Part shown: positions 16,901-23,551 of the stretch, piece after piece | Layout of the letters: each line of letters begins with the position of its first letter | Position numbering within the stretch: the first letter of the stretch is position 1 | Assembly: GCA_017435965.1 (NCBI GenBank) | Contig: JAFSEA010000070.1 | Span: forward strand, 1-43,511 | DNA length: 43,511 nt | DNA from: Oscillospiraceae bacterium | GTDB taxonomy: Bacteria; Bacillota; Clostridia; Oscillospirales; JAAYXM01 | Direction: 5' to 3' | Translations under genes and position numbers: made by a program | Notes under the pieces: generated by a model | What the model was told of the DNA's origin: nothing | Databases searched by the model: none | What the model saw: only the letters and a program-made list of their open reading frames with translations

Positions 16901-19059
16901 ACTGCGACGAATATCGCAGAACGGTTATAACGGTAGAAGCAGACGACAGAGTTGCATACGGTGTTGATTTCTTCCACGTGCTTGGCGGAAACGACCACCT
17001 CTACAGCTTCCACAGCCAGTCCGATGACATTACTCCCGTTTCAGGTCTTGAGGATATGAAGGAACAGCCCACATACGAGGCTGAAAACGGAGACCTTATC
17101 GGTACATATGCAGGTCCGGACGTAAAGTACGGTCCTGACCCCAATAAGGTGGGAAGTGAAAAGTACCCCAAGGGTTATACCTGGCTCAAGGATGTAAGAA
17201 CCTTTGGTACTATTGAAAAAGACTTCACGGTAGAATACAAGGTCAAGGACTGGAGAAAGGCACTTTCCGAGAAAAAAGACATAAGACTTCGTGTTACAAT
17301 GCTCGGCGAAGAGGCTATGGATGAAGTTTCCTTTGCAACGGCACTTCCGCAGTTCGCAGATTCTGCCTCAAACAAGGATGTAAGCATAGATTATATGCTT
17401 GTGAGAAGACGTGGCGTAAACCTCGATACAACCTTTACTACGGTATTTGAGCCATACGAAGAAGGCAACAAGTACATTGAGAAAATAGAAAGAGTATCAA
17501 TGGAGAGAAGTCTTTCTGACAAGCCCGGTATGAACGATTCTTTTGGTGCAGTTAAGGTAACTCTCAAAAACGGCAGAGTCGATTATGTAATTTACTCAAC
17601 AAATCAGGAAGTAAGCTATGTTGTTGACGAAAAGATAAGCTTCTCCGGCTTTGCAGGTGTTATTTCCTTTGATGCCGACGGAAATGTTATATACCGTTAC
17701 CTCAATGACGGCAAGGTATTGGGACTTATATCCGATGCCGCAGAAGAATCAGTTCCGGCATATACCGGTGTTGTAAGCAGCTTCACAAAAGAGCTTTCCT
17801 CCGAAAACTACATCACATTTGTTCCGGATGAGGGTCAGACCGTAAATACAGGTGACCTTGCCGGCAGATATGTGTATATAGAAAACGACAAGGTTCAGAA
17901 CGGTGCTTATAAGATAGAAAGTGCCGCTGAATCCGACGGAAAAGTAGAGCTTTATATCGGAGACGTAAGCACAATCAGAAACTTTGTTGATCCGTACAAT
18001 ATGGATCTTGGATATGCATACAACATAGCCGAAGGACAGACTCTCAGAATACCTCTTACAAGCGTTGAAAACACGGCTCCCGTGGTGGAAAATCCGGGAG
18101 ATATGTCGGCAACGGCAGGAAGTATGATGACAATTCAGATATCCGCAGAGTCTCCCGCAGGAAAAGATATCACGTTTATCGGAACGTCGCTTCCGAGAGG
18201 AGCTTCCCTTGATGAAGCAACGGGAAAGATAACATGGAAACCGGGAAGCTCACAGGTTGGAGAAAACCACGTTGCCGTAACAGCAAGTGATGGAGTTTTT
18301 GAAACAACGGTTCATTTCACCATAAATGTATACGGTTCAACTTCGGGAACACCCTCCGGCAATACAGGCAATACAGGAAACACAGGAAATACGGGTAATG
18401 CAGGCAATACGGGCAACACCGGTGGCACAACAGGCGGAACAACGGGAGGAAACACCGGCACAACAACTCCGGAAACTCCGTCAACCGATGAAAAAGTACG
18501 CTTTATCGACCTCGGTGCATATCCTTGGGCAGCGGATGCAATCAATGCTCTTGCAGATGAAGGAATAATTAAGGGAACAAGTGAAGATGAATTCTCACCG
18601 GCTGCAAAGATCACACGTGGAATGCTCGTGACGGTGCTCTACCGTATGGAGGGTGAGCCTGCAACGAACAGAAGCATCCCGTTTAGCGATGTTGACCTTG
18701 GCGCATATTACGGTAACGCAGTAATATGGGCAAAGCAGAATGGTATCGTAAACGGTGTGACCGAGAATGAATTTGCACCTGATGCAAATATCACCCGTGA
18801 GCAGTTTGCAACAATTATGCACAGATACGCACAGTTCAAGGAATACGATGTATCTGTTGGCGAGAACACAAACATTCTCTCATACAGCGATGCAGAAAGC
18901 ATTTCCGAGTATGCAGTTGAGGCATTGCAGTATACTGCAGGCTCGGGACTTATAAAGGGAAGAACAGAATCAACCCTCAACCCGAAGGATACTGCAACAA
19001 GAGCAGAAATGGCAGTAATCATAAAGAGATTCCTCGACCTCATTGCTGAAGAAAAGTAA
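10987..19059 (+). CDS. Giant SLH-anchored heparinase II/III-like protein (giant 2)
   Basis: A 2690-aa exported, wall-anchored protein of the same plan as giant 1. The signal peptide ends near residue 31. A tandem pair of nearly identical 262-residue modules (41-302 and 303-558) is followed by Big_2-type Ig domains and another module (about 845-1040). The zinc-ribbon-like insert has Cys1307/1310 and Cys1332/1335. The lyase toroid starts near 1237, with Tyr1719 in the RDGxGxExxPxY segment. The beta-sandwich half has His1888-Gly-His1890. A He_PIG-like domain (about 2363-2450), a Gly-Asn-Thr linker and three SLH repeats (about 2502-2686) close the protein. The toroid segment reads GNIGTAQ, so the two histidines of giant 1 are Ala1652 and Gln1653. 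The ATG at 10987 is chosen because AAGGGAG lies 9-10 nt upstream; an in-frame GTG at 10960 lies before that RBS. It may be an active lyase with a different neutraliser, or a binder. Confidence 0.88.
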   Translation: MKKQRLLAIILTLVMIIGLVPAVTVPVSVSAAETATEPEKLSVTYSFTKAGRPDVKQSADTLEILTRSGDPASWQTNTYSSVWNPEYKAYPEAPTDAGQNWAYLGTNARFCGGRFGSVTTTNMTAAWLYCDPYIMHTSPHTMGVEYVDGEEWIAFRVKAPATSTYTVKEMTGCTFANGSKQIDVYVFPYGETEKTVFSEGNADTYGTGIVPYALSGSLLYAERIGGKAFSNLGVSGDYKVASANYYASSTNTKGSAPISGASKFELEEEKEYVILFNAKQTGVMHIANLTLEYDKPVEVVEMLDVTYSFTKTGRSDVTQSKDTLEILTRSGDPASWQTNTYTSVWNPEYKELPKSPANPGENWAYLGTNARFCGGRFGSVTTTNMVAAWLYCDIYILHTSPHTMGVEYVDGEEWIAFKIKPPATSTYTVKEMTGCTFSNGSKQIDVYVFPYGETEKTVFSEGNTETYGTDIVPYALSGSLLYAERIGGKPFTSLGVSSDYKVASANYYGTTTNTRGIAGLSGTSEFALEEDKEYVLIFNAKQTGVMHISNLTLEYVKPTGVLTSIEAELDGVTVGSELSPKVTWYSESKKIDGSDGEVSIDVVEDSENILLKAEDGRVFAIGEGSATVKVTGTLKGKSKSVEVPITVSAQNADDGIKDIAITLTDAVIGAGEYSSIYSISAKDMQGNAADLSDAYIKYSADGESANIVEVTDNGSFKGLSEGVAEIKAYIVANNGIAEKIFTLTVDNTQKITAAYLYTDTELRVGEQLDITVRLELANRKLIAGGKIVGFEIVDESETGVMVLTENGLSAIAKKEGSANVRAKVIVRGNEHYTDTVKITVEGAVPEYPSSFRIDFRQGTVEGDTYEYINDILTYSPSRNWIFHEFTDFFSERYERIWMPLKTGKYSQVLWQKPGKGYLAFKVKFPTAGTYKIDSVSSDNSRAAKIGLYIIPVNKNNTANLEKLLVNTSEYYVSSVDYYYKDYTPLKNDVEHSFGKKNIPEAGEYYVVLKNELGKSNSLVSSYGDALYPLYYSFVNENAMNRAELVSDKTTLEINETTTLVPKLFDSNENVIDYTPESITSIAYSSDDVNVVTVANDGTITANNEGSTTVRATIVRDGNTVNTSIAISVTDSSGIDTTKGITVSADNNIYVYGSTKIELSAVMNSGRKLKIPSEYVTYTLSSGAEDIADVSDDGTVTGKAVGTVTITPVIDSAYLASKQAEGITVSPVEVSVSWDATVNPAVYTVEMRENAKNNVSKYDWAKKERDAAVKKAEKYVENVELMYSLIAPEGLPRYYHASHVNDPLNIYCRYCGEYVGSYSWKVDPITHPWKVQCDRCRRWFPSNDFESFYELGILEDKSWSYAESLTEHHKMFVCADGENCTCSHPGGNPGSDSWWNKRGSAEWYAFYGYGVVGGYLNNDYYAEVDEELGITGWGVDDGFGYLQPYVSDTNKKGYHTSYYEGANGNAWYKTSGLSGPVRHNYIAYYLHEGLWYGAGETEGSGMVRNGLDALREAFLYTGEAKYARAGAILLDRVADVYPDFDWYGWTDWRGNNYRGAIVDPVWSTTMADSLTRAYDAFLPIYNDPYVINFLSSKGAIYKASEDGTLMRDGDGNLIPVNLKNSPGALRRHIEDNILIKSFEYAKTGSIAGNIGTAQKSVMYAALALNRQPETGEMLDWIMRMGEMYNTGPEQEKPISGGAILAKLIDEVNRDGSGGENAPGYNNIWVAYFIDIADKLASYDGYEGVNLFENAKYRKMFLAQARLLLGGYYTAQIGDYGSVGSKGMALYPDESLVAFKHTGDRLLARALYFYNGNTAEGLRGTIFDKDPEKITRDIEKIVEEDGNFALESDMMTGFGFAALRDGAKYNSASSQTADNTTRDFAIYFGSNNGHGHYDTLNLFMSAFGLNLAPDFGYPEFTGSDPNRMQWIHTTLSHNTVVVNETEQASTANPGVPYHFDDAGRVKVMDIDASKVYKDCDEYRRTVITVEADDRVAYGVDFFHVLGGNDHLYSFHSQSDDITPVSGLEDMKEQPTYEAENGDLIGTYAGPDVKYGPDPNKVGSEKYPKGYTWLKDVRTFGTIEKDFTVEYKVKDWRKALSEKKDIRLRVTMLGEEAMDEVSFATALPQFADSASNKDVSIDYMLVRRRGVNLDTTFTTVFEPYEEGNKYIEKIERVSMERSLSDKPGMNDSFGAVKVTLKNGRVDYVIYSTNQEVSYVVDEKISFSGFAGVISFDADGNVIYRYLNDGKVLGLISDAAEESVPAYTGVVSSFTKELSSENYITFVPDEGQTVNTGDLAGRYVYIENDKVQNGAYKIESAAESDGKVELYIGDVSTIRNFVDPYNMDLGYAYNIAEGQTLRIPLTSVENTAPVVENPGDMSATAGSMMTIQISAESPAGKDITFIGTSLPRGASLDEATGKITWKPGSSQVGENHVAVTASDGVFETTVHFTINVYGSTSGTPSGNTGNTGNTGNTGNAGNTGNTGGTTGGTTGGNTGTTTPETPSTDEKVRFIDLGAYPWAADAINALADEGIIKGTSEDEFSPAAKITRGMLVTVLYRMEGEPATNRSIPFSDVDLGAYYGNAVIWAKQNGIVNGVTENEFAPDANITREQFATIMHRYAQFKEYDVSVGENTNILSYSDAESISEYAVEALQYTAGSGLIKGRTESTLNPKDTATRAEMAVIIKRFLDLIAEEK
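11107..12660 (+). repeat. Tandem 786-bp in-frame duplication in giant 2
   Basis: Unit 1 (11107-11892) and unit 2 (11893 to about 12660) have a period of exactly 786 bp, or 262 codons. Long blocks are identical in protein, for example NWAYLGTNARFCGGRFGSV and the YGETEKTVFSEGN block. Silent differences are scattered, so the copy is recent but not newborn. Giant 1 has a single diverged equivalent. Confidence 0.92.
18355..18474 (+). repeat. Gly-Asn-Thr low-complexity linker repeat
   Basis: Imperfect 9-bp units (GGCAATACA-like) encode Gly-Asn-Thr triplets, then Gly-Gly-Thr-Thr units. They link the He_PIG-like domain to the SLH repeats. Giant 1 has a Gly/Ser then Lys/Glu/Pro linker and giant 3 a Pro-Glu-Thr linker at the same place. 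Confidence 0.85.
18583..19059 (+). repeat. SLH-coding cassette shared with giant 1 (copy 2)
   Basis: Partner of 9230-9706: equal length, no gaps, and blocks of about 100 bp fully identical. Confidence 0.85.
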
Positions 19060-19069
19060 AAATTAATGT

Positions 19070-19103
19070 AAAAGAACCATGCCTCACACGGTGTGGTTCT
19101 TTT
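19070..19103 (+). terminator. Terminator of giant 2
   Basis: A 10-bp stem (19070-19079 with 19094-19103), extended by imperfect pairing inside, ends in TTTT. It marks the left side of the accessory island. Confidence 0.75.
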
Positions 19104-19153
19104 CTTTGAAGAAAGAGTTGATTTGCTGTAACTGAAAGGTATTTTTGCCATCA

Positions 19154-19182
19154 TTGAATTATTCACGATTTCGTGATATAAT
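19154..19182 (+). promoter_or_regulatory. Accessory-island promoter with operator palindrome in the spacer
   Basis: TTGAAT (19154-19159), a 17-bp spacer and a perfect TATAAT (19177-19182) form a strong sigma-A promoter. The spacer ends in a perfect palindrome, TCACGA-TT-TCGTGA (19163-19176), touching the -10 box. A dimeric repressor bound there would block polymerase. The XRE-type gene next downstream is the natural candidate, so negative autoregulation is inferred. Confidence 0.75.
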
Positions 19183-19208
19183 GATTGATAATGTTAGGAG
19201 AGATTGCT

Positions 19209-19421
19209 ATGGATGCAATCTATAAAAAGTTATTTCACTTGCCGATCGACAAGGGTGTGACTCATGCCGAACTGTTGGAGAAAGCCGGCTTTAGTGCCAA
19301 TATAATTACCGGAATCAAGCGTGATAATTATATTTCTCTTGATAGTATTAAGAAGATTTGCAAAACTCTCTAATGTGGAGTTGATGATGTTTTGAAGTTC
19401 ACCACGGAGGAAGAAAAATGA
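19209..19421 (+). pseudogene. XRE/Cro-type regulator interrupted by an in-frame stop
   Basis: A small helix-turn-helix protein of the Cro/C1 type: HAELLEKAGFSANIITGIKR, then a segment ending LDSIKKICKTL. The ATG at 19209 follows AGGAGAG (19196-19202). A TAA at 19371-19373 stops it at 54 aa. The same frame continues with CGVDDVLKFTTEEEK, which has the look of the normal C-terminal end of such proteins, to a TGA at 19419-19421. That TGA overlaps the next gene's ATG (19418-19420) as ATGA, the classic coupled arrangement. So the intact gene was probably about 70 aa and a nonsense change shortened it. The helix-turn-helix itself is complete, so the 54-aa product may still bind DNA. A sequencing error is possible. 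Confidence 0.72.
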
Positions 19422-20467
19422 GCGATATTACAGTAAAGTTTATAGGTAAGGAGTTTTTCATTCCGCAGGATGTCTTGACCTATATTGATTTGTTGGCCTT
19501 TACCGATAGCGTCCAAAAACAGTTAGCAAGCACTTTTGTGCGCAAGCTTAGAAATGAGATTGCCAAAGATAATATCGGTTTGCTTGGTGACGAAGACCTT
19601 GCTACTGAAATTGAGCAACAAGTCGGGAAGTTTATTGCCAAGCTGTGCGATCATGGCATCTTTACACGTACTATCAATGACTATTTGAAGAACAACAAGG
19701 GATACCAGTTGCATTCTGATGTAAACAAAGCTGCCTTAGAGAAAATGAGGTCTCTGCTTATTCAAGAGATGGATGCATGGCAAGCCGGTTATGAGAACGC
19801 AGTAAACAAGGCGGAGTCTCATGTGACAGGAATGGGTTTTTCTATATGGTCGGGTAGCTTTGTGAATCATGCCATATATGCAGCAATGGAAGCCTCCAAG
19901 CTCAATAAACAGAGCAAGGAAGCAGAATCTCAATATCAAAAGGATATGGGAGATCTTCGTTCTCGCTTGAATTCGAAATACGGCGGCGAAAAGAGCAATT
20001 ATATCAATAATACATATATCCCGAATATGGAAGCCGCTCTTACTGTTTTTGCTTATGAACTGTTGGACAAGTATGTGGCAGACTTGATTGCAAACGGTAA
20101 GTTTGACGGCAATACCTTGGATTACGTTGATATTGGTCGTTCAAATGATCTGCTGAAAAATCTGACGCTATCCAATAACAAACAGGCTATCCTTGAAAAC
20201 GCTTTTGCCGCCTGCCCTTACAACATCGCTGTATATATGCAAGCGATGAAATATGATTTATTGGATTACGATTCTTTCCAGACTGCCAAGGTGTTCAAGC
20301 AGGATCATCATGTGTTGTCGTTCTTCAAAGAAAGCTGGGGTGAAGTCTCATTTCCCATCAAGTTTAATATCAACTACCATTGCATTAGTGTGTGGGCATC
20401 GCTTACAGGTAAATCATCCGCTGTTCTTTTGCGTGGTTTGACCGAGCAGTACGCTACAGGATTGTGA
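19418..20467 (+). CDS. Unknown 349-aa protein of the accessory island
   Basis: Function not recognised. The 349-aa protein has no signal peptide. It is mostly charged and alpha-helical at the start, with a Gly/Ser-rich, weakly hydrophobic segment near residues 138-150 (TGMGFSIWSGSFVNHAIY) and a lysine/glutamine-rich stretch after it. The start overlaps the old stop of the XRE gene (ATGA), with ACGGAGGAAG upstream as RBS, so it belongs to the XRE operon. Its stop overlaps the GTG of the next gene (GTGA, 20464-20467). The 349- and 689-aa products may be one ancestral protein split by a frameshift, since the next product's N-terminus reads like a direct continuation and its start has a poor RBS. 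Confidence 0.75.
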   Translation: MSDITVKFIGKEFFIPQDVLTYIDLLAFTDSVQKQLASTFVRKLRNEIAKDNIGLLGDEDLATEIEQQVGKFIAKLCDHGIFTRTINDYLKNNKGYQLHSDVNKAALEKMRSLLIQEMDAWQAGYENAVNKAESHVTGMGFSIWSGSFVNHAIYAAMEASKLNKQSKEAESQYQKDMGDLRSRLNSKYGGEKSNYINNTYIPNMEAALTVFAYELLDKYVADLIANGKFDGNTLDYVDIGRSNDLLKNLTLSNNKQAILENAFAACPYNIAVYMQAMKYDLLDYDSFQTAKVFKQDHHVLSFFKESWGEVSFPIKFNINYHCISVWASLTGKSSAVLLRGLTEQYATGL

Positions 20468-22533
20468 AAGCCTATTCCAAAGTTGCGGATATGATGGCTA
20501 ACAAAGCTACTTGCCGTAAAATAATCGGGGAACTTAGAGAAGATGTTGTTCTGTCCGGTGGTTCTATTTGCATTGGCAAGGCTCGTGAATATGTTGAGCC
20601 GATTGTACATGCAGCGACATGGGAGCAATTGACAGAAAGATGTGGACACACCGATTTGCTCTCTCGCATCAAAAAGTGTTTTCCATCTATTGAAGAATTG
20701 CGATCCAAAAAGGATTTTGACAGATGTGTTACTGAGCAACTTGCGGCAAGTTTCGAGGATGTACGCAAAGAGTTAGCCGAACAAATTGAAGCCGGACGTG
20801 CTGAAGAAGAACGGCAGCGGATTGAACGAGAAAGGCAAGCGGCAGAGCAAGCTCGTATTGAAGCAGAGAAAAAAGCAAAAAGAACTGTTGCGGTTAAAAA
20901 GTATGCAAAGCGTACACTAATTGTTATTGGTTGTATTGTTGCTGTGAGCATTGCATTGATTATTGCTGGAATCATCTTTCTCTTTGCAACGGATAAACCA
21001 ATAGATGAAGATTTTTCGCAAAGATATGAGAATAGTCTGCATGGTTTGACTTACTATGTTCCCGAAAATTGGGAATATTCTGCAGATGAATCCAGCGACA
21101 ATGAATCCTGGTATACTCGATACGATAATTGGGGCAACTTCTTGGGGGCTATGGTAGTTTCGTATGAGGGTGAAACTCCCGATGTTACAGTTGATAGTGT
21201 TGTAGCGGAATTCAAAAACGAATGTCCTGAAGCTAAAAGCGTAACGGAGAAAATTGCCGGTCAAGATTTCACTGTTATCACATTCGAATTGGAAAGTGCT
21301 GATACAACACCATTCTTCTATAACATTTATGTTTCAGAGGAAGATTGCTCCGTATTTTACATCAGTTTCATTTTCGTAGAAGAAAACAACAAACTGGATG
21401 TTTTCAATGAAATTGTAGGAGCAATAGCATTTGATGATTATGTGAATCCCAAGGAAGGCACATATAATGAAGCCATTGGCTTTATGACCGCCGAGAAATA
21501 TGATGAAGCTATTGTGATGTTCACAGAATTGGACGGATACAGAGACAGCAATGCAATGATAACCGAATGTGAAAACGCTATTATTGAAGCAAAGTATAAC
21601 GATGCATCTCGTTTGATGGCTGATGGTAAGTACGAAGAAGCAGTTGCGATTTTTGAAAATCTGCATGATTACAAAAACATCGATGCTTTAATTCAAGAGT
21701 GTAATGCTGCTATTCTTGAAAACAAATACAACGCTGCAGTTGATCTTGTGAGCAATGGTGAGCTTGAAGCTGCAATTACCGCATTTGAATCCATCATTGA
21801 TTACAAAGACAGCAGTAGCAAAATTTCCGAATGCAAAAATCAAATTAACGAGAACAAATATAATGAAGCTGTTGCGTTGGCGAATAATGGGTCTTATGAT
21901 GACGCAATTCTGATCTTCAACTCTCTGGGTGATTATAAGGATTCAGCCAGTCTAAGCCAGAAATATACGCTTCTTATTTGTGAAGTTGGCGATGTTATCG
22001 TATTCGGCACATATGAGCAAGATAACAACCTTGGTAATGGTGCAGAAGCTATCGAGTGGATTGTGTTGGACAAGGAGGAAGACAAAGCTTTTGTTATTAG
22101 CAAACATTGCATTGAGAACAAACCGTTTAATACAACCTTAGCACAAGTTACATGGGAAAATAGCACCATTAGAAAATGGTTGAACAATGATTTCTTGAAC
22201 AGTGCTTTTACTGCTAATGAAAGATCCTTGATCCTTTCTACGACAATTAAAAATCCCGACGAAGCCGATCAAGAGCGTTCTTATGCAAGTACAACCGACA
22301 AAGTTTTTCTGCTTAGCGAAAACGAAGCACTAACATATTTTAGTTCTGACTCAAGCAGACGAGCTTCTGCAACAGAATATGTTTCAACCAATTATTGTTA
22401 TTGGATTTTGAGAACATCAGGAGCTGTTTCTAATGTTGCTCACGTCGATTATACAGGATATGTTGGCTATTACGAGAATGTTGACCGCCAATGGTGGATT
22501 CGTCCGGCGATGTGGATTGAGATTAGCAAGTAA
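20464..22533 (+). CDS. Membrane protein with TPR-like repeats and DUF6273 domain
   Basis: A 689-aa protein. Residues 1-140 are cytoplasmic and end in a charged Glu/Arg/Ala coiled coil. One TM helix lies at about 150-175. Next comes a roughly 150-residue domain starting YENSLHGLTYYVPENWEY. Four repeats of about 44 residues follow (about 335-510), each of the type YNEAxxLxxxGxYxxAIxxFxxLxDYKDS, which resemble TPR-like helical hairpins. The C-terminus (about 515-689) matches DUF6273 by pattern: FGTYEQ, IEWIVLDKE, STIRKWLN, VFLLSENEAL and a WWIRPAMWI end. DUF6273 is common in Clostridia and distantly resembles formylglycine-generating-enzyme folds; its function is not established. The extracytoplasmic part probably senses or displays. 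The GTG start (20464) is coupled to the previous stop, but AGGA lies only 2-3 nt upstream, so a fused or frameshifted origin is possible. Confidence 0.8.
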   Translation: MKAYSKVADMMANKATCRKIIGELREDVVLSGGSICIGKAREYVEPIVHAATWEQLTERCGHTDLLSRIKKCFPSIEELRSKKDFDRCVTEQLAASFEDVRKELAEQIEAGRAEEERQRIERERQAAEQARIEAEKKAKRTVAVKKYAKRTLIVIGCIVAVSIALIIAGIIFLFATDKPIDEDFSQRYENSLHGLTYYVPENWEYSADESSDNESWYTRYDNWGNFLGAMVVSYEGETPDVTVDSVVAEFKNECPEAKSVTEKIAGQDFTVITFELESADTTPFFYNIYVSEEDCSVFYISFIFVEENNKLDVFNEIVGAIAFDDYVNPKEGTYNEAIGFMTAEKYDEAIVMFTELDGYRDSNAMITECENAIIEAKYNDASRLMADGKYEEAVAIFENLHDYKNIDALIQECNAAILENKYNAAVDLVSNGELEAAITAFESIIDYKDSSSKISECKNQINENKYNEAVALANNGSYDDAILIFNSLGDYKDSASLSQKYTLLICEVGDVIVFGTYEQDNNLGNGAEAIEWIVLDKEEDKAFVISKHCIENKPFNTTLAQVTWENSTIRKWLNNDFLNSAFTANERSLILSTTIKNPDEADQERSYASTTDKVFLLSENEALTYFSSDSSRRASATEYVSTNYCYWILRTSGAVSNVAHVDYTGYVGYYENVDRQWWIRPAMWIEISK

Positions 22534-22557
22534 CAAAGTTGCTGAAAGGAATTCCTT

Positions 22558-23187
22558 ATGAAAAAGAAATTAAACTTCAAAAGGCGCATAGTTGTTGATT
22601 TCATTGTGAACAACGTACTAATCTCTTTTGTTGGCACATTGGCTCTATTATACTGTTGCGTGTGTGCATTTTTTAAGATGTCGCCTACCTTCAATGTCCC
22701 AGTTAAGCTGCAACCATGGGGAGAACTGGCAAACAACATATCAATTTCTGTAATAGCCGCAGTTATTTTCTATATTATTCAAGTTTATCTACCTAATAGG
22801 AAACGAAATAGAGTTCTTAGGGAAGTAATGAAAAAGCATTGCAAAGAAGTCCTTCTCAAAGAATGTAAAATACTTAAAGTTAGAACCGATGCAATTCGTA
22901 ACGGAGAGCATAGCGAACAAGAAATAATCGCAGCTGTCGATGTAAGCTGTCAAAAAGTAAACAGTGCATTGTATAAAGCGTTGGAAAATTATATGTCGGT
23001 ATTACCCACAGAATTGATTTCAGCAATTAGTGCTGTTATTTCCGATGATATGCTTTACGAAATTACATTAAGAGCTTCAGGATCTTTGGTGAATCGATCA
23101 TTAGAAAAAATTGTCCAAGATGATTTTTTGTACAATCTTTTATGGATACGCATCGATACAATCCGAGCCGAAGTTGAAAAAATATAG
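22558..23187 (+). CDS. Two-TM membrane protein, unknown function
   Basis: A 209-aa protein with two hydrophobic helices, about residues 15-38 and 57-76, followed by a soluble C-terminal helical domain of about 130 residues rich in Lys and Glu. AAAGGAA precedes the ATG by 7-8 nt. It lies 24 bp after the DUF6273 gene in the same direction, so it probably shares the transcript. No enzyme motif is seen. Small two-TM proteins of this shape accompany signalling and defence genes, but that is only context. Confidence 0.7.
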   Translation: MKKKLNFKRRIVVDFIVNNVLISFVGTLALLYCCVCAFFKMSPTFNVPVKLQPWGELANNISISVIAAVIFYIIQVYLPNRKRNRVLREVMKKHCKEVLLKECKILKVRTDAIRNGEHSEQEIIAAVDVSCQKVNSALYKALENYMSVLPTELISAISAVISDDMLYEITLRASGSLVNRSLEKIVQDDFLYNLLWIRIDTIRAEVEKI

Positions 23188-23264
23188 CCAATGTAAATTG
23201 CAAATCAAAAACTATCAATAGTGATACAAAACGTAGTTTGATTCTTTTTCAATATTTGCAGTAG

Positions 23265-23444
23265 GAGTTTGATCTAAATGAATATCCATCGTTAGGTAAA
23301 ACGGTGATTTTGGATGCCAGAACCTTAGAGGAAATAATTAAAAGCAGAAATGATTTAACACATCGAGGAGATCGATCAAAAGTTTCAAATTTGATGTATA
23401 ATCGTTTGCTTCCAATATTGCAAGAAGTAATGAGAAAACTATGA
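23265..23444 (+). pseudogene. Remnant of a HEPN-like domain gene
   Basis: Between 23188 and 23551 there is no intact gene. A frame open from 23265 to the stop at 23442-23444 encodes about 59 residues ending a helical domain, with the segment EEIIKSRNDLTHRG. Arg-Asn-Asp-Leu-Thr-His fits the R-X4-6-H motif of HEPN ribonucleases and toxins. There is no start codon with RBS, and a TAG at 23262-23264 cuts the frame upstream, where open sequence continues for a short distance. It is best read as the decayed 3' end of a HEPN-type gene. The match rests on one short motif. Confidence 0.4.
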
Positions 23445-23551
23445 AAAAGCAATCAGTCCTTACGTGTAAATTGAATAATAGCCAGGGAGCAAAATATGAG
23501 ACCAATATTCATGGATACCGCAATTACAAATAACGGAGGGTGAGAATTATA

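Noticed and set aside
18355..18474. Possible CRISPR-like or minisatellite array
   Set aside because: The 9-bp units have no spacers and translate in frame as a Gly-Asn-Thr linker inside giant 2.
20455..20470. Programmed frameshift joining the 349- and 689-aa frames
   Set aside because: No slippery heptamer and no clear downstream stem or pseudoknot; coupling or mutation explains it better.
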